From: Rhodoferax ferrireducens
GTDB lineage: Bacteria; Pseudomonadota; Gammaproteobacteria; Burkholderiales; Burkholderiaceae_C
Length of the DNA stretch: 64,000 bases
Direction: 5' to 3'
NCBI RefSeq assembly: GCF_003347515.1
Contig: NZ_QEII01000323.1
Coordinates: 82,128-146,127 of the forward strand
The position numbers and the translations under genes were made by a program. Each line of letters starts with the position of its first letter. The first letter of the stretch is position 1. Of the stretch, positions 1 to 7,525 are shown in pieces. The notes below the pieces were generated by a model. That model was not told where the DNA came from. It ran no database searches and was given only the letters and a program-made list of their open reading frames with translations.

Positions 1-148
1 CGGCGCTCGGGAACACGAAGGTCGAGGTCAGGAAGACCGGCGGCTTGACAGCCCCCTCGGACCGGTGCGGATCGTATCCATATCCCATCATGAGCGTCTG
101 TGCGCTCAGCGTGTGTCCGTCGATTTCGCGGGAGTAAATGTCTTTCAT
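1..148 (-). CDS. Methionine gamma-lyase / cystathionine gamma-synthase-type PLP enzyme, N-terminal part
   Basis: The first 49 codons run off the left edge of the window. The N-terminus carries SEGAVKPPVFLTSTF, the conserved opening of the Cys/Met-metabolism PLP enzymes, preceded by a MGYGYDPHRSEG segment as in the bacterial methionine gamma-lyase-like branch. These enzymes cleave or exchange sulfur amino acid side chains in the cytoplasm. The active-site lysine lies outside the window. The start is the ATG whose complement ends at 148; no strong ribosome site is seen upstream. A degenerate Lrp-type regulator lies divergently upstream, a common arrangement for methionine gamma-lyase genes (mdeR/mdeA). 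The exact substrate cannot be decided from 49 residues. Confidence 0.75.
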   Translation of the reverse strand, partial: MKDIYSREIDGHTLSAQTLMMGYGYDPHRSEGAVKPPVFLTSTFVFPSA

Positions 149-199
149 GGCAGCTTTCGATTTAGAACGGACGCTCGGCACAAAGGTATGCGACGCATC

Positions 200-523
200 G
201 GTCACGGTTACAGAGATGCACTCTATTAGAGCAGGTGGAGCGGCATTTCGTGTCGAACTGTGGCTCGTCGCATCGCCGCAGCAGCGGTTCTTGCCGAACG
301 TGTGGCCTTGTCGCAATCACCCTGCCTGGCGCGAGTCAAGCGGCTTGGAGAAGCGGGCTATATCAAGTCTTACGTCGCCTTGCTGGATACAGAACGAACA
401 GGCCTGCACGTCAACATCAGGCTGCGACTCGCAGAGCAAGGGCGTGATCGAGCAGTCCGAGGATCACATCAGGACCATCCCCGTAGTCATGGCACCAACG
501 CTACGTCGCAGGGTACCGCGTGA
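200..523 (+). pseudogene. Degenerate Lrp/AsnC-family regulator
   Basis: In the frame starting with the GTG at 260 the translation contains LAERVALSQSPCLARVKRL followed by GEAGYIKSYVALLD, the helix-turn-helix and linker of Lrp/AsnC regulators. The first helix upstream is only partly recognisable in another frame (LLEQVERHFVSN near 220). After about residue 60 the frame loses similarity and reaches a stop after 87 codons, where an intact family member needs about 150. I read it as a frameshifted, decayed regulator of the divergent PLP lyase gene. Alternative: a short truncated protein expressed from the GTG. Confidence 0.6.
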
Positions 524-681
524 GCGGTTTCGTCCAAGGGCACCCAGTCGCCTGTCATGAACGGCCGCTGATCAGAAGTGAATTGGGCAAAAAAGAAAGC
601 TGCTGTTCGCCAGTTCCCGCATGTGTCATTCAGAAACTCAAGGTACTGACGCAGCGCCCCCTGATCCGCCCGTGAGAACGA

Positions 682-812
682 TCAGCCCCCGAAGACCAAA
701 GCCTGGTGCAGCGACACCCCCGCCAACGGCATAGACGCCGGGGACTGTCGTCATCTTCGCGGCATCGGTCCGTATCACCGGGCCGCCGAGCGGGGCAATC
801 CCGCCCCCACCC
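682..812 (-). pseudogene. Remnant of the C-terminus of an NAD(P)/FAD-dependent oxidoreductase
   Basis: Reading the minus strand, GPVIRTDAAKMTTVPGVYAVGG matches the segment just before the second FAD-binding motif of thioredoxin-reductase-like flavoproteins. It is followed, after loss of about 20 residues and a frame change, by VSLHQALVFGG and a stop (682-684), the usual C-terminal end of such proteins. No start or N-terminal domains remain. Together with the Lrp remnant this marks 150-813 as decayed sequence between two intact loci. Confidence 0.55.
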
Positions 813-813
813 G

Positions 814-1980
814 TCAATTCGTAAGCCGCGCCATCTCGGCATACAAATCCGCCTTGCCTTCAAAACCAATACCCGGCAGGGCCGGCAAGGTCACGTAGCC
901 GTTTTCCACCTTCACGCCATCGGGGAAGCCGCCGTAGGGCTGGAACAAATCAGGGTAGGACTCGTTGCCGCCCAGCCCCAGGCCGGCCGCGATCGCCAGC
1001 GACATCTGATGGCCGCCGTGCGGGATGCAGCGGCTGGGCGACCAGCCGTAGTCTTTCAGCATGTCCAGCGTGCGCAGGTATTCGACCAGGCCGTAGCTCA
1101 GGGCGCAGTCGAACTGCAGCCAGTCCCGGTCCGGGCGCATGCCGCCGTGGCGAATCAGGTTGCGCGCATCCTGCATGGAGAACAGGTTTTCGCCGGTGGC
1201 CAGACTGCCCTGGTAGACCTCGCCCAAGCGGGCCTGCAGTTCGTAGTCGAGCGGGTCGCCCGCTTCCTCGTACCAGAACAGCGGGTAAGCGGACAGCGCC
1301 TTGCCGTAATCAATGGCGGTCTGCAGATCGAAACGGCCATTGGCGTCCACTGCCAGTTGTTGCCCCGGCTGCAGCAGCTGGAGCACGGACTCGATGCGCT
1401 CCATGTCATCCGCGATCGAGGCGCCGCCGATCTTCATCTTGACGACCGAGTAGCCGCGCTCCAGGTAACTCGTCATCTCGCGGCGCAGGCCGTCCAGCCC
1501 CTTGCCGGGGTGGTAGTAACCGCCGGCGGCGTAAACGAAGACGCGCGGGTTCGCCGTGCCGTTGCCGTAGCGCTGGGCCAGCAATTCATAGAGCGGTTTT
1601 TGTTCGATTTTCGCCACGGCATCCCACACCGCCATGTCGATGGTGCCCACGGCCACCGAGCGCTCGCCATGGCCGCCGGGTTTTTCGTTGGACATCATGC
1701 AGGCCCAGACCTTGTGCGGGTCGATGTTGTCGCCGCTGTCGCTCAGCAGAGTAGCCGGTGCCGCCTCCAGCACGCGCGGGCGAAAGCGTTCGCGGATCAG
1801 GCTGCCCTGGCCGTAGCGGCCGTTGGAATTGAAGCCGTAGCCAATCACCGGCTTGCCGTCGCGGATCACGTCGGTGACGACGGCGACCAGGCTGAGCGTC
1901 ATCTTCGAGAAGTCGATGTAGGCGTTGCGGATGTCCGACTTGATCGGTCGGGTCGATTCAATGATGTCAACAATTTTCAT
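814..1980 (-). CDS. tarD: D(-)-tartrate dehydratase (enolase superfamily)
   Basis: 388 aa, the usual family length. The enzyme dehydrates D-tartrate to oxaloacetate using Mg2+. The sequence follows the Bradyrhizobium TarD pattern from end to end (NAYIDF near 19-24, GYGFNSNGRYGQG at 47-59). Catalytic residues are visible: K181 and K183 in VVKMKIGG, metal ligands D212 (VDANGRF), E238 (WYEEAGDP) and E264 (ATGEN), and general-acid/base H321 (CIPHGGH). The ATG at 1980 was chosen over a longer upstream reading because similarity begins there. It is the last gene of a four-gene operon, 11 nt after the SDR gene. A related sugar acid as substrate is possible but the match is close. Confidence 0.9.
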   Translation of the reverse strand: MKIVDIIESTRPIKSDIRNAYIDFSKMTLSLVAVVTDVIRDGKPVIGYGFNSNGRYGQGSLIRERFRPRVLEAAPATLLSDSGDNIDPHKVWACMMSNEKPGGHGERSVAVGTIDMAVWDAVAKIEQKPLYELLAQRYGNGTANPRVFVYAAGGYYHPGKGLDGLRREMTSYLERGYSVVKMKIGGASIADDMERIESVLQLLQPGQQLAVDANGRFDLQTAIDYGKALSAYPLFWYEEAGDPLDYELQARLGEVYQGSLATGENLFSMQDARNLIRHGGMRPDRDWLQFDCALSYGLVEYLRTLDMLKDYGWSPSRCIPHGGHQMSLAIAAGLGLGGNESYPDLFQPYGGFPDGVKVENGYVTLPALPGIGFEGKADLYAEMARLTN

Positions 1981-1991
1981 GAAGGTTTTCC

Positions 1992-2711
1992 TTAGCGCGG
2001 CAGCGAGGCGCCGCCACAAATTTGAAGGTCTTGCCCGGTGATGGCCGCCGCCTGGGGCGAGAGCAAAAACGCCACCAGGGCCGCGACTTCGGCCGGGTCG
2101 ATGTAGCGGCCAATCGGCGGCAACTGGGGCGCGCTGCCGGCGCGCGCCGGGTCGCTCAACATGGCTGTCTGGGTGGCGGCGGGCGAGACCACGTTGACGG
2201 TCACGCCTTGCGCGGCGACCTCGCCGGCCCAGCTGCGCGCCATCGCAATCAACGCCGCTTTCACCGCCGCATACTGGCTGCGCCCGGCCATGCCTTGCGC
2301 CACGCGGCTGCCGATCAGCACCACGCGGCCCTGGCCACGCTCCGCCATGGCGGGCACCAGTGTTTGCGCCAGCTGGGTGGCCGACTGCACATGCAGGCGC
2401 CACATGGCTTCACCGGCCTGCAGATCGAGCGAGGCCAGCGGCGCGGTGCGCATCCAGCCCGCCGCATGCACCAGCGCCGTCACCGGCGGCTGGGTCTGCA
2501 GCGCGCGGGTAATGGCGTGGCCGTCCATCAGGTCCACCGCCACGGGCGTGAAGTGGGCGTCCTCCAGCACCGGGGCCGACAGGTCCCAGCCGCTCACCTG
2601 CCAGCCCTGTTCCAGCAGGTGCCGCGCTATGGCCAGGCCAATGCCCGAGCTGCTGCCGGTGACCAGCGCGTGCGCTCGGGCGGGGCTGTTGGCGCTGTTA
2701 TTCGGCGGCAC
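1992..2711 (-). CDS. SDR-family oxidoreductase
   Basis: 239 aa short-chain dehydrogenase/reductase. It shows the NAD(P)-binding TGSSSGIG, VHAAG in place of the usual NNAG, a catalytic Ser in IGSRV and the YAAVK active-site pair, then a C-terminal ITGQDLQICGG of the classical SDR fold. The chosen start is GTG at 2711, preceded by AGGGGG at good spacing; it overlaps the end of the receptor gene by 14 nt, so the two are translationally coupled. It probably oxidises or reduces an intermediate of tartrate or sugar-acid breakdown, which is inferred only from the operon. Substrate unknown. Confidence 0.85.
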   Translation of the reverse strand: MPPNNSANSPARAHALVTGSSSGIGLAIARHLLEQGWQVSGWDLSAPVLEDAHFTPVAVDLMDGHAITRALQTQPPVTALVHAAGWMRTAPLASLDLQAGEAMWRLHVQSATQLAQTLVPAMAERGQGRVVLIGSRVAQGMAGRSQYAAVKAALIAMARSWAGEVAAQGVTVNVVSPAATQTAMLSDPARAGSAPQLPPIGRYIDPAEVAALVAFLLSPQAAAITGQDLQICGGASLPR

Positions 2712-3666
2712 GAATGCCCCCTTCGGCAATGATCTTGGCGGAACGGGCCATGTCGTCCTTCTGGAAGCGCGCGAACTCGTCCATGGTGCCACCGGCCACC
2801 AGCAGGCCCTGTTGGATCAGCTTGTCGCGCATCTCGCCGTTCAAGGCCTTGTTGACCTCGGCGTTCAGGCGATGCGCAATGTCCAGCGGCAGCTTGGCCG
2901 GGCCCCAGACGCCGTACCAGCTGTAGAACTCGTAGCCGGGGATGGTTTCACCAACCGTGGGCACCTCGGGCAAAGTGGAAACACGCGCCGCCGAGGTCAC
3001 GGCGATGACCTTGAGCATGCCGCTCTTGTAGAAGTTGTACGAGCCCAGAATCGGGTCGACAAAGCCGCTGATCTGGCCGCCGATCAGGTCCTGAAACGCC
3101 GGCGCCGTGCCTTTGTAGGGCACGATGAGCAGGTCCAGGTTGCCGGAGCGGCGCAGCAACTCGGTCGACAGGTGCCCGGCCGAGCCGGTCGAGCCGATGG
3201 CAAACGCCAGCTTGCCGGGATTGGCCTTGCCATAGGCGATCAGGCCCTTGAGGTCCTTCACCGGCAGGTCCTTGTTGACCGCCACCGACAGCGGCGCCTT
3301 GGCCACCAGCGCCACCGGCACAAAGTCGCGCGTCACGTCATAGGGCGCGGTCTTGACCGTCATCGGCGCCGTGGTGAAGGTGGAGGCGTTGAACAGCAGG
3401 GTGTAGCCATCGGCCGGGGCCTTGGCCACGGCGTCGCCGCCAATCATGCCCTGGGCGCCTGGCTTGTTGTCAATGATGAAAGTCTGGCCGGTCTGCTCGC
3501 TCAGCTTCTGCGCCAGCATGCGGCCCACGGCGTCCAACGTGCCACCGGGCGGAAACGGAATGATCATTTTGACGGGCCGGTTCGGCCAGGCTTGCGCCAT
3601 GGCCACGGCGCTGGCGCCCAGCAAGGCCGTGGCCAACAGGGTGCGGACGAAGTTTTTGCGATTCAT
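2698..3666 (-). CDS. Bug/TctC-family periplasmic solute-binding receptor
   Basis: 322 aa. An N-terminal signal peptide (residues 1-25, cleavage after AMAQA) is followed by WPNRPVKMIIPFPPGG, the hallmark of the very large Bug family of betaproteobacterial tripartite tricarboxylate receptors, and later IDNKPGAQGMIGG. These periplasmic proteins bind organic acids and deliver them to a TctAB permease, which is not in this window. Its place between an aldolase-like gene and tarD suggests tartrate or a related dicarboxylic acid as ligand (inference). Confidence 0.9.
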   Translation of the reverse strand: MNRKNFVRTLLATALLGASAVAMAQAWPNRPVKMIIPFPPGGTLDAVGRMLAQKLSEQTGQTFIIDNKPGAQGMIGGDAVAKAPADGYTLLFNASTFTTAPMTVKTAPYDVTRDFVPVALVAKAPLSVAVNKDLPVKDLKGLIAYGKANPGKLAFAIGSTGSAGHLSTELLRRSGNLDLLIVPYKGTAPAFQDLIGGQISGFVDPILGSYNFYKSGMLKVIAVTSAARVSTLPEVPTVGETIPGYEFYSWYGVWGPAKLPLDIAHRLNAEVNKALNGEMRDKLIQQGLLVAGGTMDEFARFQKDDMARSAKIIAEGGIRAAE

Positions 3667-3699
3667 GGTGTCTGTCTCCTCGGATGATTTTTTAAGCGA

Positions 3700-4632
3700 T
3701 TACTTGAGCAGGCCAGCGTTGGCGACGGCTTGGCGGATCAGCTCGTTCTCGGCCGCCGAGGGCGCATGCGTGGGCGGGCGCACATGGGCGCTTTCCAGCA
3801 CGCCGGCGAACTTCATGGCGGCTTTCATGCGGGCGTGGGCTTCGCCGGTGGGTTCGCCCGCGCCGTAGACCGCTTCCTTGATCGGGGTGATGAGGCCCTG
3901 GATCTTCATGGCCTGGTGCAGGTCGCCGGCTTTCACGGCGTCAAACAAATCGATGATCAGTTGCGGGATGGCACTGGCAAAACCGACCAGCGCGCCGTCC
4001 ACGCCCTGCACCATGGAGGCCAGCAGGTATTCGTCGTGGCAGGTCAGGATCGCCTTGCTCGGGTCGGCATCGCGGATGGCCTTGATGTCGCGCGCATATT
4101 TGCTCATCTCGCGCTGGCCCACCTTGAAGGCCTGCACATAAGGCAGACGCGCCAGATCGGCCAGCAGTTCGGACGAATACGAGGCCTGGGTGCGGGCTGG
4201 GTAGACGTGGCACACCAGGTCCAGGTTAGACGCTTGCCAGATGGCGTCGAAATACTGCAAGGCGTGATCCGGATGGAAACCAAAACGCAGCCAGTGGTGC
4301 GGCGGCATCACGTCCAGCGCCGAGGCGCCGGCTTCCACGGCGAGGCGCGCATGCTCGGCGGCTTCGGTCAGGCCTTCGCAGACGATGGAGGAAATCACCG
4401 GTAGGCGGCCTTTGAGTTCGTCGGCCACGATGCGCGTGACCCGGGCCCGCTCGGTCGGCGTGAGCGAGAACACTTCGCCGGTGTGGCCGTTGGTCATGAC
4501 GGCGACCACCCCTTTGTGGCCGGCCAGCCAGGAGGCGAGGCGGCGCAGGGCCGGCTCGTTGATGCTGTTGTCGGTCTTGAACGGGCAGGCAATGGCGGGA
4601 ATAATCCCCCGATAATTGGCGATGGTGGGCAT
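3700..4632 (-). CDS. Dihydrodipicolinate synthase/N-acetylneuraminate lyase (DapA) superfamily protein
   Basis: 310 aa TIM-barrel aldolase-family protein starting MPTIANYRGIIPAIACPF. The Schiff-base lysine is expected in QAFKVGQRE and the catalytic tyrosine in CHVYPART, which differs from the usual YNxPxRT. These enzymes cleave or form C-C bonds of 2-keto acids or dehydrate sugar acids. ATG at 4632 is preceded by AGGAG. It is the first gene of the operon leading to tarD and is divergent from a LysR gene. It is not expected to be the lysine-biosynthesis DapA; a catabolic dehydratase/aldolase is more likely from context. Confidence 0.8.
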   Translation of the reverse strand: MPTIANYRGIIPAIACPFKTDNSINEPALRRLASWLAGHKGVVAVMTNGHTGEVFSLTPTERARVTRIVADELKGRLPVISSIVCEGLTEAAEHARLAVEAGASALDVMPPHHWLRFGFHPDHALQYFDAIWQASNLDLVCHVYPARTQASYSSELLADLARLPYVQAFKVGQREMSKYARDIKAIRDADPSKAILTCHDEYLLASMVQGVDGALVGFASAIPQLIIDLFDAVKAGDLHQAMKIQGLITPIKEAVYGAGEPTGEAHARMKAAMKFAGVLESAHVRPPTHAPSAAENELIRQAVANAGLLK

Positions 4633-4730
4633 GGAGTCTCCTGATTGACGGGTTGGAAAAAAGATGCCCGGATGATCGGCCACGCCGCCCCACCCCGTCC
4701 AATACTCGAAACGCATAAAACTATTCACTT

Positions 4731-5693
4731 ATGGGCCCCGGCAACCGACCGCTTGATCTTGAATGGCTGGAAGACTTTCTGGCCCTCGCCGAGAACGGCA
4801 ATTTTTCGCGTGCGGCGCAGGTGCGCGCGATTGCGCAACCGGCGTTCAGCCGCCACATCAAGTCGCTGGAAGAGTGGGTCGGGGTGGATCTGTTTGACCG
4901 CAGCGCGCACCCGGTGTCGCTGACCGAGGCCGGCAAGCGCTTTCACCCTGCAGTTGACGACCTGTTGCAGCGGCTTGAAGTCTCGCGCCTCAAGGCCCGC
5001 GCCGCCCATGAGCAGGCCGCGATGAGCTTGCGCTTTGCCGCCACGCATGTGTTGTCGCTGAGCTTTTTCCCCAGCTGGCTCAGTGGCATCGAGGCGCAGC
5101 TGCGGCTGGGACCGATCCAGATCATGTCGGACAACCTGGTGGCTTGCGAGGAACTGATGCTGCAGCGGCGCATCCAGTTTCTGCTGTGCCACGGCCATTC
5201 ATCGGTGGCCAGCCGGCTGGATGACGTGCAGTTCACCTTTGCCCGGGTCAGCGACGACGTCTTGCTGCCGGTCACGGCGCCGCTGGCCAGCGGGCAGCCA
5301 CAGCACTGGATCGACGACGCCCCGCAAACCAGCGTGCCGGTGCTGGCCTATAGTCAGGACTCCGGCCTCGGCCGCATCATGCGCGCGCTGATGTCGTCCG
5401 CGCTTGATGAAGCGCCGTTCAGCACCGTGTTCACGGCCCACCATGCGGTGCTGCTCAAAACCATGGCCAAGGAGGGGCGCGGCATCGCCTGGTTGCCGCA
5501 GAGCCTGATCAAGGACGATCTCGCTGGCGGCGCTCTGGTGGCTGCGGGCAATCCGCGCTGGCATATCCCGGTGGACATCCGCCTGTATCGCCCGCGCGCG
5601 CCCTTGTCGGCGCCGGCAGAGGCTTTGTGGCGGGTGGTTGAAACGCGCGACCGGGGCGAGGTGCGTCACACCGCCCGTGATGTGAACGTCTAA
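4731..5693 (+). CDS. LysR-family transcriptional regulator
   Basis: 320 aa. The N-terminal winged helix (about residues 9-68: LEWLEDFLALAENGNFSRAA ... LFDR) is typical of LysR, with an effector-binding domain after residue 90. It starts 98 bp from the divergent DapA-like gene, so the shared intergenic region (4633-4730) probably holds its operator and both promoters. The likely inducer is the substrate or an intermediate of the tartrate/sugar-acid operon. The 3' end overlaps the M48 peptidase gene tail-to-tail by 4 nt. Confidence 0.88.
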   Translation: MGPGNRPLDLEWLEDFLALAENGNFSRAAQVRAIAQPAFSRHIKSLEEWVGVDLFDRSAHPVSLTEAGKRFHPAVDDLLQRLEVSRLKARAAHEQAAMSLRFAATHVLSLSFFPSWLSGIEAQLRLGPIQIMSDNLVACEELMLQRRIQFLLCHGHSSVASRLDDVQFTFARVSDDVLLPVTAPLASGQPQHWIDDAPQTSVPVLAYSQDSGLGRIMRALMSSALDEAPFSTVFTAHHAVLLKTMAKEGRGIAWLPQSLIKDDLAGGALVAAGNPRWHIPVDIRLYRPRAPLSAPAEALWRVVETRDRGEVRHTARDVNV

Positions 5694-6520
5694 GGGCCTC
5701 CACCTTCGTAGAGTCGAGATGCCAATGGCAAGAGATCGCGCAGTCTGTCCAATCTTTGCGAGGCTTCTGGATGCGTTGACATCATCGACTGCGCCACACT
5801 GTTTCGCGCAAGTTTCTGCATGAATTCCAACTGCTTGCGCGGATCAAATCCAGCCAAAGCGGCTAATTCAAACCCAACTTCGTCCGCCTCAAATTCAGTC
5901 TGATGCGCAATGAGCGAAAAGTAAGTGTCCAACGAGAAATACTGTTCCTCCATCTCAGTGTGAACGTCCGAGGCGCTACGAACGATTCGGGAAGGCATTA
6001 GCGCCATTGCCGAAGTGAGGGTTTGCCTTTCATGTTGCAAAAGAATGTGCGACACCTCATGGGCAAGGACAAACGCAATCTGTTCATTGTCAAGTTCAAG
6101 GCGGGAAACGTATTCCTCTGAGAGGATGATTGTTCCCTCCGCGAACGAGAGCGCGTCGACGTCTTTGCTGTTGACTATTTCCAGACGTGGTCTGGCAAGC
6201 GCCTTGGGTTGCTGGGCTTGAATAACAGGGAGCAGCCGCTCCCAAACACGGGCAATCTTTCGGCACTGTGCCAGGCATCCTTCTTCCTGTTTAAGTTCGA
6301 TTTTTGCTAAAAATCGCTTTCTTAAATCAACGGAATGGTCGCCCACTTCGGACTCTGAAAAAGCCAGCCCGGCGCTCGCCTCGGCGACATTTATAGGATC
6401 CGGAGCACAGTGCGCCGACGTAGTCGCGCAGACGATCAAAAAAATGGCAAAGATTGTGTCAAGGCCCCATGTTGGCTTGAGATCAACGAGAGAGGACTTC
6501 AGCTGCGACATATGAGACAT
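5690..6520 (-). CDS. M48-family zinc metalloprotease, exported
   Basis: 276 aa. The zinc motif HEVSH (VLAHEVSHILLQH) and the third ligand in TEFEADEVG are intact, as in M48/BepA-like proteases acting in the periplasm on outer-membrane proteins. A hydrophobic N-terminal segment (about residues 25-41, ending TSAHCAP) looks like a signal peptide. The start at 6520 is chosen because AGGAGGT lies 6 nt upstream; an in-frame ATG at 6535 would include the ribosome site in the coding sequence. Its upstream region is AT-rich. No TPR domain is present, so it is a single-domain member. Confidence 0.85.
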   Translation of the reverse strand: MSHMSQLKSSLVDLKPTWGLDTIFAIFLIVCATTSAHCAPDPINVAEASAGLAFSESEVGDHSVDLRKRFLAKIELKQEEGCLAQCRKIARVWERLLPVIQAQQPKALARPRLEIVNSKDVDALSFAEGTIILSEEYVSRLELDNEQIAFVLAHEVSHILLQHERQTLTSAMALMPSRIVRSASDVHTEMEEQYFSLDTYFSLIAHQTEFEADEVGFELAALAGFDPRKQLEFMQKLARNSVAQSMMSTHPEASQRLDRLRDLLPLASRLYEGGGP

Positions 6521-6735
6521 ATGAACCTCCTGCAAGAAACAGTCTATTGGTTTATATTTTTTTCTTCAAGCAGCAGCGGTCAATGCAAAACGCTCTGCAT
6601 CCCATCAGACACCGGAAATCGGTGAACGGTCGCTGGCGCTGCAAAGACCGCAACTCCAATTACCTCTATTTTTGTCACAGATAAACAGATTTATTGCAAG
6701 TTAATCATCGGCGAAGTGTCAAATAAAATCAGGTC

Positions 6736-7515
6736 ATGAGCCAAGCCCCTGCCCCTGTGTTGAAAAAGTCCAGAGCGTCGCCCTTTGAGGCACCGCGCGC
6801 CGTGCTATTCGACGCCTATGGCACCTTGTTTGACGTCTACAGCGTGGGCCTAGTGGCCGAGCAGTTATTCCCCGGCCACGGCCAGGCCTTGAGCGTGTTG
6901 TGGCGCGACAAGCAGATTGAATACACCCGGCTGGTGACCACCAGCAACCATGGCGCGCACTACCAACCGTTTTGGGAGCTGACCCGTGCGGCGCTCGTGT
7001 ACGCTATTAAAAGAGTAGCTGCTACCGCAGAGCAGACGGGGGCTAGCGGCCAATTTGATATAAATTTTGGGCCTCAGATCGAGCGCCTGATGAACCAGTA
7101 CCGCCATTTGAGCGCCTTCCCGGAAAACCGGCAGGTGCTGAGTGAGCTGAAAGCCAGGGGCATCCCCACCGGCATCCTGAGCAATGGCGACCCGGCGATG
7201 CTGCAGCTGGCCGTCAAATCCGCCGGCCTGTCCGAGCTGCTGGACCATGTAATCAGCGTCGACCCAATCCGCAAGTACAAAACCCACCCCGAGGCCTACG
7301 CGTTGGGCGAACAGGCCACCGGCCTGTCCGCCAGCCTGATCGCCTTCGTCAGCTGCAACGCCTGGGACGCGCTCGCCGCCACCTGGTACGGCTACCAGAC
7401 GCTGTGGGTCAACCGTTACCATCTGCCCTTCGAAGAACTGGGCACCCAGCCCACGCGCACCGGCAGCAGCCTGCGCGATGTGCTCGACTTTTTTCCCATC
7501 TCCACCCCTAACTGA
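6736..7515 (+). CDS. Haloacid dehalogenase, type II (HAD superfamily)
   Basis: 259 aa. HAD motif I FDAYGTLFD gives nucleophile D26, motif II is LSNGDP (S149, N150), the motif III lysine is in RKYKTHP, and motif IV is SCNAWDALAA (D211). Such enzymes hydrolyse 2-haloacids. Residues about 90-111 (AIKRVAATAEQTGASGQFDI) have no family counterpart and are encoded by a copy of the dispersed Comamonadaceae-type repeat, read in frame; this explains the length above the usual 220-235 aa. The gene sits 10 nt upstream of malate synthase G. Activity after the insertion is not certain, since the insert falls in the cap region. Confidence 0.85.
   Translation: MSQAPAPVLKKSRASPFEAPRAVLFDAYGTLFDVYSVGLVAEQLFPGHGQALSVLWRDKQIEYTRLVTTSNHGAHYQPFWELTRAALVYAIKRVAATAEQTGASGQFDINFGPQIERLMNQYRHLSAFPENRQVLSELKARGIPTGILSNGDPAMLQLAVKSAGLSELLDHVISVDPIRKYKTHPEAYALGEQATGLSASLIAFVSCNAWDALAATWYGYQTLWVNRYHLPFEELGTQPTRTGSSLRDVLDFFPISTPN
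7003..7064 (+). repeat. Dispersed short repeat inside the HAD gene
   Basis: The stretch GCTATTAAAAGAG-TAGCTGCTA... then GGGGGCTAGCGG..., ending in AATTTGATATAA, matches the layout of the other dispersed repeats in this window (copies near 9850, 18808, 24542, 51481, 56622). Here it lies within an open frame without breaking it. Confidence 0.6.
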
Positions 7516-7525
7516 AACTCACACC

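Noticed and set aside
814..2403. Reading tarD as a 529-aa protein
   Set aside because: The upstream 140 codons are the shadow of the SDR gene; TarD similarity begins at the ATG at 1980 and gives the standard length.
2161..3687. Long plus-strand open frame of 508 codons over the SDR and receptor genes
   Set aside because: It is antisense to two clear family proteins, and its translation is Arg/His/Gln-rich as expected for a GC-rich shadow frame.
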